42,996 nucleotides of DNA, from assembly GCA_919902765.1 (NCBI GenBank), contig CAKKRP010000051.1, positions 1 through 42,996 on the forward strand. The letters are read 5' to 3'. The DNA is from Gammaproteobacteria bacterium. Lineage in GTDB: Bacteria > Pseudomonadota > Gammaproteobacteria > S012-40. The notes beneath the pieces were generated by a model that saw only the letters and a program-made list of their open reading frames with translations, did not search any database and was not told where the DNA came from. This document shows, one piece after another, positions 33,390-42,459 of the stretch. The translations under genes and the position numbers were made by a program. Position 1 is the stretch's first letter; the number at the start of each line of letters is the position of its first letter.

Positions 33390-34907
33390 ATGTTTAATGA
33401 CTACTTGCGTAAGATACTGTTGGCCCGCGTCTACGACGTGGCCCGTGAAACCCCGTTAGAACTGGCCCGTGGGCTGTCCAAGCGGCTGGACAATCGCGTA
33501 TTGCTCAAGCGCGAAGACTTACAGCCGGTGTTCTCGTTTAAGTTACGCGGGGCCTATAACAAGATGGTGCAGCTCGATGTCGAGTCACGGCGGCGCGGTG
33601 TGATTACCGCCTCGGCGGGCAATCATGCTCAGGGTGTGGCCTTGGCGGCACAGGGCATGAATTTGGTGGCGGTGATCGTCATGCCCAAGACCACCCCTGG
33701 CATCAAGGTCGAGGCGGTGCGTAGCTATGGCGCGCAGATCATCTTGCACGGTAATACCTACGACGAGGCCCTGGAGCATGCCCGTGGCTTAGAGGCCGAA
33801 CACGGCTACACCTTCATACATCCCTATGACGATCCCGATGTGATCGCCGGGCAGGGCACCGTAGCGGTCGAGATCCTGCGCCAGCATCCCGGCCCGATAG
33901 ACGCGGTTTTCGTGCCAGTGGGCGGCGGTGGTTTGATCGCCGGGGTGTCCGCCTATATCAAGCAATTACGGCCGGAAATCAAGATCATAGGCGTAGAACC
34001 CGACGATGCGGCGTGTCTGCACGCGGCCTTGCAAAAGGGCGAGCGCGTGGTGCTCGATCAGGTCGGTATCTTTGCCGATGGCGTGGCGGTGCGGCAAATC
34101 GGCGTCGAGACCTTTCGTATCGCGCAACACTTGGTCGATGAGGTGGTGTTGGCCAGCAGTGACGAGATCTGCGCGGCGATTAAAGATATTTTCGATGACA
34201 CCCGTTCTATCGCCGAACCCGCCGGGGCCTTGGCCGTGGCCGGCATGAAGAAATACATCGCCCGGCATGGTCTGAAGGACCGCACCTTCATCGCCATCGC
34301 CAGCGGTGCCAATATGAATTTCGATCGTTTGCGCCATGTTGCGGAGCGCGCCGAATTGGGCGAACAGCGCGAGGCCTTGCTGGCGGTGACTATCCCGGAG
34401 GAAGCGGGGAGTTTTAAGCGCTTTTGTCATCATCTGGGGCCGCGCGGTATCACCGAATTTAATTATCGCTATGCCGATGCGCGGGCGGCGCAGGTGTTTG
34501 CGGGCATTCAATTGCGCGAAGGCGCGCGCGAAAAAGAGGCCTTGTTGGCGCACTTACGCGCCGACGGCTATGCCGCCGTCGATATGACCGATAATGAAAT
34601 GGCTAAGTTGCATGTGCGTCACATGGTGGGCGGGCGCGCGGTGGGCGTACAGAACGAGCGCTTAATCCGTTTCGAATTTCCCGAACGCCCCGGTGCCTTG
34701 ATGCGCTTTTTGCAACATCTCGGCAGTCGTTGGAATATCAGCCTGTTTCACTATCGCAACCACGGCGCGGCCTACGGGCGGGTGTTGGCGGGGATCCAAG
34801 TCGCGCCGCAAGATGCGGGCGAATTTCGCGAGTTTTTGACCAGTTTGGGTTATCCCTATTGGGAAGAGACCGACAATCCGGCCTACACGTTATTTTTGGG
34901 GGCGTGA
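33390..34907 (+). CDS. ilvA: Threonine dehydratase, biosynthetic
   Basis: This PLP enzyme deaminates threonine to 2-oxobutanoate, the first step of isoleucine synthesis. The 505 residues comprise an N-terminal PLP domain and two C-terminal ACT-like regulatory domains that bind isoleucine and valine. The Schiff-base lysine is Lys51 in FSFKLRGAYNKM. The glycine-rich phosphate cradle is PVGGGGLIAGV, and SAGNHAQGVA lies before it. The C-terminal half shows repeated FPERPGALMRFLQHL-type ACT motifs. The length matches the long biosynthetic form rather than the short catabolic TdcB type. A purine-rich GGTGGCGGG precedes the ATG. Confidence 0.97.
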   Translation: MFNDYLRKILLARVYDVARETPLELARGLSKRLDNRVLLKREDLQPVFSFKLRGAYNKMVQLDVESRRRGVITASAGNHAQGVALAAQGMNLVAVIVMPKTTPGIKVEAVRSYGAQIILHGNTYDEALEHARGLEAEHGYTFIHPYDDPDVIAGQGTVAVEILRQHPGPIDAVFVPVGGGGLIAGVSAYIKQLRPEIKIIGVEPDDAACLHAALQKGERVVLDQVGIFADGVAVRQIGVETFRIAQHLVDEVVLASSDEICAAIKDIFDDTRSIAEPAGALAVAGMKKYIARHGLKDRTFIAIASGANMNFDRLRHVAERAELGEQREALLAVTIPEEAGSFKRFCHHLGPRGITEFNYRYADARAAQVFAGIQLREGAREKEALLAHLRADGYAAVDMTDNEMAKLHVRHMVGGRAVGVQNERLIRFEFPERPGALMRFLQHLGSRWNISLFHYRNHGAAYGRVLAGIQVAPQDAGEFREFLTSLGYPYWEETDNPAYTLFLGA

Positions 34908-34926
34908 GGGGTTGACGGGCGTTTGT

Positions 34927-35622
34927 TCAACGTCCGCGCGCCACATTGGCATTTGGCGTGGCGCGTTGATTGGTGTCTTTGTCATCTAGCCAGTTCAATA
35001 AGGGTCGCCATTCTTCGCGCTCACGACGCGCCGAATCGCCGTCCAATTCCAACATGCTAACCCCATGTTCGGCCGCCGCAATATAATTTTCATGCTCCGA
35101 CAACGAGGCGATAAACGGCAAGGATAAATTGGAAAAAATGCGTTGTAAGGCGTAAAACGCGCGGCCGCTGGTCTGTACCCGGCTCGCCACGATGCCGATA
35201 CGGGCGCGCGTCGGATAGGCCTTGATATGGGTCAATAGATCGCGAATAAAAAACGCGGACGAGCGTATGTCGATGGGCGAAGGCACGATGGGCACGATTA
35301 TATTGCTGGCGGTGCGTAAATCTTCCGCATAGCGGCTAAGTTGCAACGCCGCCGGGGTGTCTACAATGCAATATTCCGCATCGGTGGGCGCGCGCATATG
35401 CCATGCCCGCGTCACGCCTGAGACATTTTTATAGGCCGCGATCCCGAATATTTTGGCCCGATTGACCGGTCGATTGTTCAGCCATTCTATGCATGCGCCT
35501 TGGGGGTCATAATCTTTCAGCATGGTGACATAGCCTTGCGCGGCAAAATGGCCGGCGAGGCTCATAGACAGCGTGGATTTGCCACTCCCGCCTTTTCCAT
35601 TAATGATCATGATCGTTTTCAT
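34927..35622 (-). CDS. ParA/MinD-type ATPase, orphan
   Basis: The 231-residue protein has the deviant Walker A KGGSGKST (10-17) with the signature lysine of the ParA family. A DYDPQGACIEWL switch (Walker A') and an EYCIVDTPA Walker B-like strand follow. ParA-type ATPases form dynamic gradients on nucleoid or membrane to position DNA or protein cargo. No ParB gene or parS-like repeat was found, so it is an orphan. Candidates are positioning of chemoreceptors, carboxysome-like bodies or other complexes. The C-terminal tail is basic and asparagine-rich. It is convergent with ilvA and 19 bp from its end. Confidence 0.88.
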   Translation of the reverse strand: MKTIMIINGKGGSGKSTLSMSLAGHFAAQGYVTMLKDYDPQGACIEWLNNRPVNRAKIFGIAAYKNVSGVTRAWHMRAPTDAEYCIVDTPAALQLSRYAEDLRTASNIIVPIVPSPIDIRSSAFFIRDLLTHIKAYPTRARIGIVASRVQTSGRAFYALQRIFSNLSLPFIASLSEHENYIAAAEHGVSMLELDGDSARREREEWRPLLNWLDDKDTNQRATPNANVARGR

Positions 35623-36081
35623 GTATCTACCTAAAATCCAGCCGGCCTTATTCGCCTAAGGATGGCGACCGGGCGACAGCGCAATCCCTGGGAGGTCATC
35701 GTCAAAAAAGACCTAACGCTTGAGGGCTAAGCGGCCCAAGCCCATTAAATATCGCCCTACACAACCCTAGGCCTATTTTGCTAAGTGAGTTCATAGGGGT
35801 ACACGCGTGCTAAACACCTAAAAAATAAAGATATATCCCAGGTCAATGGGGAACGTGGGGTGACACCCCCTAGACCTAAGCAAAAATACGGCCGCTCATG
35901 ACTGCCTTGCAGCAGGTAATAAGCGCATGATAGATGATGTATTTAGTTTATATAATAGGGCTTAAAGGGCTCAATAAAGTCGCGCAGTTTCACGATATAA
36001 AGGCAATAGTGCTAACGGTTGACGGGCTTATGAGGGTGTAGACCTGGGCTGGATAGCCGCGTATTTCAATGAGGATTGTGC
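35623..36081. other. Intergenic stretch, no gene recognised
   Basis: About 460 bp lie between the divergent ParA and diguanylate cyclase genes. It includes a short hairpin near 35867-35885 (GGGGTG-A-CACCCC) but no clear promoter pair, terminator or repeat family. It presumably contains both promoters. Confidence 0.4.
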
Positions 36082-37317
36082 TTGAGCGCTCTACCTTCTA
36101 GCAGATTGATCACCACGATTACGCCGCCATTGGTGTTGGGGGTGGCCCATTGGGCTGCGCCTTACCTGATGCGCCTGCCCGACGTGCTGATGCAATCGAT
36201 TACCTTTGCGCCGTATCTCGTGTTTGCGGTTAGTTTCGGCCTCGGCGTGTTGTTTGAACGTAAGCGCACCGCATTGGCGTCGTTGTGGTTGTTAATTGTG
36301 TTTTGGATGGTCAATAATATTTCCAGCGATAGTAACGTGATGGGTGCCGTGCAGTTTGCGGCCATCAGTATCGCGACACTATTCATTCCGCTGAATCTTG
36401 TCGTGTTCGCGCATTTTCGCGACAAAGGGCTATGGTCGTGGCAGGGCATGCTGGGGTTTGCGATTATCGTCGCGCAAGGGGCGTTGCAGTATTGGGCGGC
36501 CAAAAATCATCCTGAGCTCGTCGTGCGCTGGTTGAATTTTGAATTTTTTGTCAACACCGGGTTTCAGCAATATTCCGCTATCTCACAGCTCGCGGTGTTT
36601 GTTTATGTAATGGGTTTTATATTATTGCTAAAAAATCTGGTGTTGGATAAAGATGTATTCGTGAGCGGATTTTTAGGTGTGATGGTGGCGATGATTTTGG
36701 CCTTCCAAGCCGGGCCGCAGCGCGATGTGTATTATGTGTATATGTCCGTCGCAGGCCTCATCCCGATCATGACCTTGGCGCAAAATTCTTATTTTCTGGC
36801 CTATTTCGACGAACTGACAAGTTTGCCTGGGCGGCGCGCCCTCAACGAAGATTTGGCGCGTTTGCGCGGACAATATACGATTGCGATGTTGGACGTGGAT
36901 CATTTCAAATCGTTTAACGATACCTTCGGTCACGACGTGGGCGACCAAGTGCTGAAAATGGTGGCCGCAAAAATTCGCAAAGTGGGCGGCGGCGGCAAGG
37001 CGTATCGTTACGGCGGTGAAGAGTTTGCGGTGATATTTACCGGCAAAACCGCCAAACAGGCCTTTCCGCATTTGTCTACGTTGCGCGAAATCATCGATCA
37101 AACGCATTTGATGATACGCAGTAAAAATCGGCCGGATAAAAAACCCGAGGTGGCGACGCCGCCGGTACCGCCGGTGCGCCAGGTGCATGTCACCCTCAGT
37201 ATCGGTTATGCCGAGAACGTCTATAATTTTGAAATCCAACCGGAAGAAGTCGTCAAAGAGGCGGATCAGGCTTTATATCGCGCCAAGCAGAAAGGGCGCA
37301 ATCGTATCAGCCAGTAA
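36082..37317 (+). CDS. Membrane-bound diguanylate cyclase (GGDEF domain)
   Basis: It synthesises the second messenger c-di-GMP from two GTP. About seven or eight N-terminal helices (residues about 10-250) form a membrane sensor. The GGDEF domain follows (DELTSLPGRRALNEDL ... MLDVDHFKSFNDTFGHDVGDQVLKMVA ... YRYGGEEFAVIF), with the active GGEEF signature. The usual RxxD inhibitory site before GGEEF is not present (IRKVGGGGKAYR), so product inhibition may be weak. The start is probably TTG 36082, because GAGGA lies 6 nt upstream, while TTG 36076 is too close. No EAL domain. The gene is followed by a palindromic repeat rather than another gene. Confidence 0.92.
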   Translation: MSALPSSRLITTITPPLVLGVAHWAAPYLMRLPDVLMQSITFAPYLVFAVSFGLGVLFERKRTALASLWLLIVFWMVNNISSDSNVMGAVQFAAISIATLFIPLNLVVFAHFRDKGLWSWQGMLGFAIIVAQGALQYWAAKNHPELVVRWLNFEFFVNTGFQQYSAISQLAVFVYVMGFILLLKNLVLDKDVFVSGFLGVMVAMILAFQAGPQRDVYYVYMSVAGLIPIMTLAQNSYFLAYFDELTSLPGRRALNEDLARLRGQYTIAMLDVDHFKSFNDTFGHDVGDQVLKMVAAKIRKVGGGGKAYRYGGEEFAVIFTGKTAKQAFPHLSTLREIIDQTHLMIRSKNRPDKKPEVATPPVPPVRQVHVTLSIGYAENVYNFEIQPEEVVKEADQALYRAKQKGRNRISQ

Positions 37318-37395
37318 GCGTTATTTGCTTGGGGCGGTTTTGCCCGGCGCGATGTCGAGATTGGGGGCGACGGAGCTTAATTTAAATTTTTGCAA

Positions 37396-37446
37396 TATTC
37401 GGCATGTAAGCATCCCCCTTTGAAAAAAGGGGGATGGAGGGGGATT
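37396..37446. repeat. Dispersed GC-rich palindromic repeat, copy B
   Basis: TATTCGGCATGTAAGC is followed by ATCCCCCTTTGAAAAAAGGGGGAT (an 8-bp palindromic hairpin core) and GGAGGGGGATTA. It is nearly identical to copy A at 30339-30391 and lies between convergent genes. It may terminate both transcripts. Decayed relatives may occur near 13085 and 13173. Confidence 0.75.
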
Positions 37447-37822
37447 ATCGCAACACACGCAACGGAAAGCGTAACACCACTTTTTCATCGCCACGTTGCA
37501 ACTGCACTTGCACATCTTGCGTGGCCGGGTCATGCACCATCACGGCCCGCCGGTAAACTCCGGTATGACCGTCTTGGATCGCCTGCCGCCACTCGTCATT
37601 ATCGTCGGCGCGTAGCGAGATCAGCGCGTCCCACACCGGGAGCTTGCGTTGTCCGGTGCGTGTGGCGATGACCAAAATTTCATTCATGCCGACGGTCGGC
37701 ATAGGCGGACGCGTTTCGAGTCGGATCTGAAAATCCTGCCAGATTTGCGGTGCGATATATAACGCCGGTTCATCGTTACACGCGCTGAGACACCAGCACA
37801 AGGCCGCGATATAATATTTCAC
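37445..37822 (-). CDS. Hypothetical lipoprotein of the ccoG operon
   Basis: The 125-residue protein has a signal sequence and the lipobox LSAC (Cys15). A beta-rich domain follows (IWQDFQIRLETRPPMPTVGMNEILVIATRT...VQVQLQRGDEKVVLRFPL). This is similar in outline to FixH/YtkA-like or copper-binding beta-sandwich proteins, but no copper-ligand pattern is clear. Its start overlaps the cytochrome gene stop by 4 bp, linking it to the ccoG operon. It is probably periplasmic, at the membrane surface. Confidence 0.65.
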   Translation of the reverse strand: MKYYIAALCWCLSACNDEPALYIAPQIWQDFQIRLETRPPMPTVGMNEILVIATRTGQRKLPVWDALISLRADDNDEWRQAIQDGHTGVYRRAVMVHDPATQDVQVQLQRGDEKVVLRFPLRVLR

Positions 37823-38127
37823 AAGGTGGCTCCGCGCGCGTGTTTGCGCAAATAATCCAGCAGTGTCGCTTGCTCATCCGGGCTCAATGGGGCATAGGCC
37901 TTGCGCATGCGGTGCGCCAACATGCGATCGACTACGCCCGGCCATGCGGCGGCGACATGTGTGGCGGGCTGCGGCGGGCCATGACACTTACCGCATTTAT
38001 CGTGCATCAAACGCGCACCTGCGGAATCCGCGTCGGGCAATGGAATAGGCGCGGGCGGTGCCGCGCACGCCGTCAACATCATGCTGGCAAGCAGCAGCGA
38101 TTTATTTTTCAACATGGTCTTGTTCAT
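37819..38127 (-). CDS. Lipoprotein monohaem cytochrome c
   Basis: The 102-residue precursor has a lipobox LTAC (Cys21) and one haem c site, CGKCH (Cys45, Cys48, His49), followed by a short class I-type fold with a likely distal Met in the HRMRK segment. It should be a membrane-tethered periplasmic electron carrier or redox sensor. The start at 38127 overlaps the previous gene by 26 bp, and Met5 (38115) is an alternative. It is co-transcribed with ccoG, which is involved in assembling copper-dependent oxidases. Confidence 0.85.
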   Translation of the reverse strand: MNKTMLKNKSLLLASMMLTACAAPPAPIPLPDADSAGARLMHDKCGKCHGPPQPATHVAAAWPGVVDRMLAHRMRKAYAPLSPDEQATLLDYLRKHARGATL

Positions 38128-38527
38128 GTTTGGATTTGTTACCTTCGGTATCCGTATCTAAGTGCCCTGCAGCGTGAGAGCCATACATGTTCACCATTTT
38201 GTAAACGAATGCGCCGAACACCGCAACATATAACAACGCGGCGCCAAAACCCCAGTCTATCCAGTCGCGTTCATAGCCCTTGCGATCACCCCAAAACGGG
38301 AAGCTTAAACCTACCGCAACCAACATCACCACCACTACCACGGCGAAAAACCATTTAGGCACGGCGCGCTGTGATTCCGGGATTTTTTCGGTCAATTCCC
38401 AATCTTCCAGACCGCGTTTGGCGCGGCGTTCTTCATCGCTGGCGTAACCGAAATTGTCGGCGGGGATTTCGCCCCATTTGCCGGTCTCGGTGGCTGTTAC
38501 GGGTTTTACTGGTGTTTCGGTAGTCAT
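38102..38527 (-). CDS. Hypothetical two-helix membrane protein of the ccoG operon
   Basis: The 141-residue protein has a 60-residue charged N-terminal region and two membrane helices (WFFAVVVVVMLVAVGLSFPF and WGFGAALLYVAVFGAFVYKMV). A His/Asp-rich C-terminal tail (about 115-141) could bind metal. It sits 3 bp after ccoG and overlaps the cytochrome gene. I do not recognise the family. The location suggests a role in cytochrome oxidase maturation or electron delivery. Confidence 0.7.
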   Translation of the reverse strand: MTTETPVKPVTATETGKWGEIPADNFGYASDEERRAKRGLEDWELTEKIPESQRAVPKWFFAVVVVVMLVAVGLSFPFWGDRKGYERDWIDWGFGAALLYVAVFGAFVYKMVNMYGSHAAGHLDTDTEGNKSKHEQDHVEK

Positions 38528-38530
38528 GCT

Positions 38531-39838
38531 TCACCCCCTGGTGACGACGTGTTGGATGCGTTGTATCTCGCGCCAGCCGTCACTGGCGGAGACCGTTACC
38601 AAAATCGGATAAATCCCCGGCGCCAAACTGGGCGCGACGGTCAATTGCACATCGGCGCGGCCGACGTTTTGCAGTGTCAGGGCGTGCGCCGACAGGCTAT
38701 ATTGTTGTGGCGCAAGCCCGGTAATCGACACCTGAAATTGCGCGGGATGATACATCTTGTTGACGACATTGATGCGATAATTCAGCGGTTGCATCACACC
38801 GGCGTCTTGCGCGCGATAGACACTCAAGTGATGCGGTGCATAATCCCACAGGCCCCATGCGAACATCGCCACGCCGATGGCGGTGATCGGCAGCGTCCAA
38901 CGCACGCGCCCTAAAATAGACCCGACATTATTCTTGAATTGGCGCGCCTTGTCGCTGGCGCGTTCGCCGACTTCAAATTTTAATAAACCGGTCTTGCCCT
39001 TTTTGGCGTGTAGATTATTGCACGCGGTGATGCATTCACCGCACACCACGCAGGCGTCGAACGTCTCGGTCTTTTTGGGGTCTATGCCGACAAAACACGA
39101 GGTCACGCACAAATTGCATTTCGCGCATTCCGCCGCGCGTGAGGCGTCATAATAGACGTGCAAGGTCTGTTTGGTTTTAAAGCCGTGTTGCCATACTTTA
39201 TAAACGCACATGAAGCGACAAAAGAAATGCCGGATAAACGCGATATTCAAAAATAGGATAATGACAAAGATCGAATAGATATAGTGTATGGAAGGCGCGA
39301 GGCGGGCATCGTCGCGCAAGGTGATGAACGACCACACGATGTCCGGCGCATAAAAATAAAACAGCGGGATCAGCGCGAAAAACATCGCCGTGACTAAGAA
39401 TATCAACCCGAGCGCCAACCAGTTCAAGAATTTATTCTTCGCCGCCGAGACCTTGACGCGTTCGCCGTCCAGCGTCAATTCGGCGCGCCGCCCCAGGAAT
39501 TTGTGCATCAGGTGGTTGGACCATTCCGACAGCGTATTCTGCGGGCAGACCCAACCGCAAAATGCCGTGCCCAGCCACGAATAGGTCAACACCAAGCCGC
39601 TGGCCACCGCTAACCAAAATCCAAACACGATAAAGAAATCGGCGAACCAGATCTGTCTATCCAGCACCACAAATGCGCCGTCCACCGGGTCGACGCGAAA
39701 CACGCCGGCGACGGGAATCAATATCGCGAGGATGATGATCCCGATTTGTAGTCCGCGCCGCGCCCAGTGCAAGCCATGTCGCGGCCGCATGGCGGCGCTG
39801 ACCACGGGGATGCCCCCTAAAGATGACCCTAATTTCAT
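38531..39838 (-). CDS. ccoG: CcoG/RdxA/FixG-family membrane iron-sulfur protein
   Basis: CcoG reduces copper for assembly of cbb3-type cytochrome oxidase. The 435-residue protein has several membrane helices, a periplasmic C-terminal IgG-like domain, and two [4Fe-4S] ferredoxin clusters (CAKCNLCVTSCFVGID and CVVCGECITACN). The membrane-embedded FCGWVCPQNTLSEW and FCRFMCVYKVW motifs of the NapH/CcoG group are also present. The length is close to the usual 460-480 residues, with a shorter N-terminus. The ccoNOPQ oxidase genes are not in the window. A 3-bp gap joins it to the downstream gene, so four genes form one unit. Confidence 0.93.
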   Translation of the reverse strand: MKLGSSLGGIPVVSAAMRPRHGLHWARRGLQIGIIILAILIPVAGVFRVDPVDGAFVVLDRQIWFADFFIVFGFWLAVASGLVLTYSWLGTAFCGWVCPQNTLSEWSNHLMHKFLGRRAELTLDGERVKVSAAKNKFLNWLALGLIFLVTAMFFALIPLFYFYAPDIVWSFITLRDDARLAPSIHYIYSIFVIILFLNIAFIRHFFCRFMCVYKVWQHGFKTKQTLHVYYDASRAAECAKCNLCVTSCFVGIDPKKTETFDACVVCGECITACNNLHAKKGKTGLLKFEVGERASDKARQFKNNVGSILGRVRWTLPITAIGVAMFAWGLWDYAPHHLSVYRAQDAGVMQPLNYRINVVNKMYHPAQFQVSITGLAPQQYSLSAHALTLQNVGRADVQLTVAPSLAPGIYPILVTVSASDGWREIQRIQHVVTRG

Positions 39839-39843
39839 AGTGC

Positions 39844-42459
39844 CTAAGGTACCACAGCTAAGGGCGCGACGGCAGCCCCTAACAACGCATCGCGATCCAG
39901 CGGCGCCACACTGAGCAAGCGCTCACGCACGCCCTGGGCCTCTGCAAGCTTTCCGGCATTGACCAGACTGCGCCACCAGGACTTGAGGGCCTCGGGGTGA
40001 TCGGGGCGCAGGCGCAACACCGCCTGTAATATCTGGTCGCGGTTGATGCCTTGCGCTGCCGCGCTGGGCAGGTTGGTCATCAGCGCGTCGGCCAAGGCAA
40101 ACCCGACCCAGCGATCTTGCGGGTTGGCGCGATAGGCCATGCGCATTAGATATAAATATTCGTTGTCGCGCCCATGCAGATTGGCCGCCCAGGCGCGATA
40201 GGCGAAATCGCTGGCGATATAGGCGCGTTCAAAGGCCGGGAAATCCACCGCCGCCACGCCCAACTGGGCCGCTGCGACATGCACCTCGGGGCGGGCTTGC
40301 AGCGTGCCGTCGAGCGTGGTCGCGAGCAGGTTTTCGCTGCGATAACGCGCGCGCGGCAAACTGAATTCTATCACCGGCGACCATTCGTCTTGCAACGCGC
40401 CGGGAGGAGGTGACAACGGGCCTAGATAACGCCCCCACCAGGTCCACACGCCTTCGCCGCCGGTCGCCGCGTCGGTGCGCGCGCGCGCTGTCGCCCGCAT
40501 GCGTCCATCGCGCACGCCCACCAAGGCCACCCGAAAGCCCTCGCCAAACCACTGCGCCTCGGGGAATACCTGTTTAAAGGTGCGCTGGATCGTGGCCAAG
40601 CCGACGGCGTCGAATTGGTTCAGCGCCAGCCATTGGCAAAACACCCCACCGGGGGCGAGGCGCGCGCGCGCGTAGTGAAATTGCTGCAAGGATAGCAGCG
40701 AACTGCGCCCGGCCAGGTCCGGGTGGAACAGATCGCCGACGATCACATCATAGGTCTGCGTGGTGGTGCGCAAATAACGCCGCGCATCGTCCTGCACCAC
40801 CTGCATGCGATCTAACACCTTGCCGTTGACCGCCGCGAACTGCGCGCGTGCCGCCTCGATGGCCCCGGCAGAAAGCTCCACGCCGGTCACCTGCAGGCCG
40901 GGCCAATCCAGCGTCGCTGAGGCCGAGATGCCGGTGCCCACGCCCAGCAATAACACGGTTTTGGGTTGCGGATGTAATAACAACGGCAAGCGTACTTGAT
41001 TGCGTTGACTGCTCACCGCCGCCGGATCGCTAGAGGCGTCCATGTGTTGCAGATCATCCAACAACACGCGCTGGCCGTCGGTGTGCTCGACGACATGCGT
41101 GATGCCATAGGCCGATTCACGCACCAATACATCGCGCGCACCCTGATGCGCGATCGGCTGCATCTGCGCGACGGCGGGCATGCGCGCGACCGGCCAGGCC
41201 AGCGCGATCAAGGCGATCGACGCAAACCCCCAACGCCCCGGCGGCGCGAACGCCCAGCCGCAGATCACCAATAGCAAGGCCGCCATCACCAGTGTCGCCG
41301 AGGTGCCCAGTAGCGGGATCAACACCGCGCCCGCCAATAAAGCGCCCACCGCCGACCCCACGGCGTTCACACCATACAACCACGCACCGACGCCGGGTTG
41401 ATCGTGGTGGCGACGCGCCAACAGCGGTAGCCAAATCCCCAATACCAGGGTCGCGGGCAGGGTGATGGGTAGCAACATCGCCGCACTGGCCATTAATGCC
41501 CCGGCCAAGGAACCGAAGTCAGCACTTGCCTGCCACTGCGCAATCCACGGCAGACACCATAGACTCAGGATTACCGCCACCCCCGCCGCCCAAGGCAACC
41601 AGCGCAGGTGATGGTCGGCCAAGCGGCGCGCCACCAGGCTGCCCAGCGCTGCGCCGCTCAAGAACACCGCCAACAAGATCGCCAACACATATTCGGTGCG
41701 CAGCAACACCATGCCGTAGAGGCGTGTCCACGCGATCTCGACGATCAAGGCCGCGCAGCCCACGCCCGCATAGGCCAGCAGCGTGCGCCACGCCGGGCGC
41801 GTGGTGGGCGTGGGTGCCCAGGCGATCAGCGAGGTTGTGTTGCTCCACACAGCCGCCAGGCCCGCGCTGACCAGGCCCAGGCCTGCCGCACAATACACCG
41901 CCGCCTGCCAACCCAAGGTCGGCAGCAACACCAGCGGTAACAACGCGCCTAACGCGCCGCCGAGGGTGTTAATGCCATATAAAACGCCGATGCCGACGCC
42001 TGCATCGCGCCCCACGCGCAATGCGGCGGCAAAGCCAAACCCCAGCAGGGCCGCAGGCACGCTCAATACCAACAAGGCCACGCCGCCTTGCACGGTGTAC
42101 CAAAAAACGAGCGAGGTATGCGCGGTAGAGGCGGTCAGCCAGGGGTCTAGGCCGCGAAACAGCGCGGGCAGTAGCAACGCAATCAAGGCCACGGCGGCCT
42201 CACAGACCGCAAACACGCGCAACGGCGGCCACGCTGCGAACGGCCAACGCACCCCCGCGACCGCGCCCCCGCCCAAGCCCAACATAAAGGCCGCGACAGT
42301 CACGATCACGCCGAATGTGCTGACGCCAAACATCGCACCCAACATCCGCGCCCACAACACCTCGTAGGCCAGCGCGGCGATACCGGAAAAAAATAATAAG
42401 GCGGGCAGGCCGATAGTCCAGCGGCGGGTATTTAAGGCGGCAGGGTTAGCATTCATCAC
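39844..42459 (-). CDS. Polytopic membrane protein fused to a spermidine-synthase-like domain
   Basis: The 871-residue protein has about a dozen or more N-terminal helices (residues about 15-430) resembling the MFS-like part of 'fused MFS/spermidine synthase' proteins. A cytoplasmic Rossmann methyltransferase-like aminopropyltransferase domain follows (VLLLGVGTGISASATLDWP...TGVELSAGAIEAAR...QVVQDDARRYL...DVIVGDLFHPDLAGRSSLLS). The C-terminal 190 residues look helical and TPR-like. Whether the enzyme makes polyamines is uncertain, since many such fusions lack a verified substrate. ATG 42459 gives an uninterrupted frame. It begins 6 bp before ccoG, so it may be the first gene of the ccoG operon. 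Confidence 0.85.
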   Translation of the reverse strand: MMNANPAALNTRRWTIGLPALLFFSGIAALAYEVLWARMLGAMFGVSTFGVIVTVAAFMLGLGGGAVAGVRWPFAAWPPLRVFAVCEAAVALIALLLPALFRGLDPWLTASTAHTSLVFWYTVQGGVALLVLSVPAALLGFGFAAALRVGRDAGVGIGVLYGINTLGGALGALLPLVLLPTLGWQAAVYCAAGLGLVSAGLAAVWSNTTSLIAWAPTPTTRPAWRTLLAYAGVGCAALIVEIAWTRLYGMVLLRTEYVLAILLAVFLSGAALGSLVARRLADHHLRWLPWAAGVAVILSLWCLPWIAQWQASADFGSLAGALMASAAMLLPITLPATLVLGIWLPLLARRHHDQPGVGAWLYGVNAVGSAVGALLAGAVLIPLLGTSATLVMAALLLVICGWAFAPPGRWGFASIALIALAWPVARMPAVAQMQPIAHQGARDVLVRESAYGITHVVEHTDGQRVLLDDLQHMDASSDPAAVSSQRNQVRLPLLLHPQPKTVLLLGVGTGISASATLDWPGLQVTGVELSAGAIEAARAQFAAVNGKVLDRMQVVQDDARRYLRTTTQTYDVIVGDLFHPDLAGRSSLLSLQQFHYARARLAPGGVFCQWLALNQFDAVGLATIQRTFKQVFPEAQWFGEGFRVALVGVRDGRMRATARARTDAATGGEGVWTWWGRYLGPLSPPPGALQDEWSPVIEFSLPRARYRSENLLATTLDGTLQARPEVHVAAAQLGVAAVDFPAFERAYIASDFAYRAWAANLHGRDNEYLYLMRMAYRANPQDRWVGFALADALMTNLPSAAAQGINRDQILQAVLRLRPDHPEALKSWWRSLVNAGKLAEAQGVRERLLSVAPLDRDALLGAAVAPLAVVP

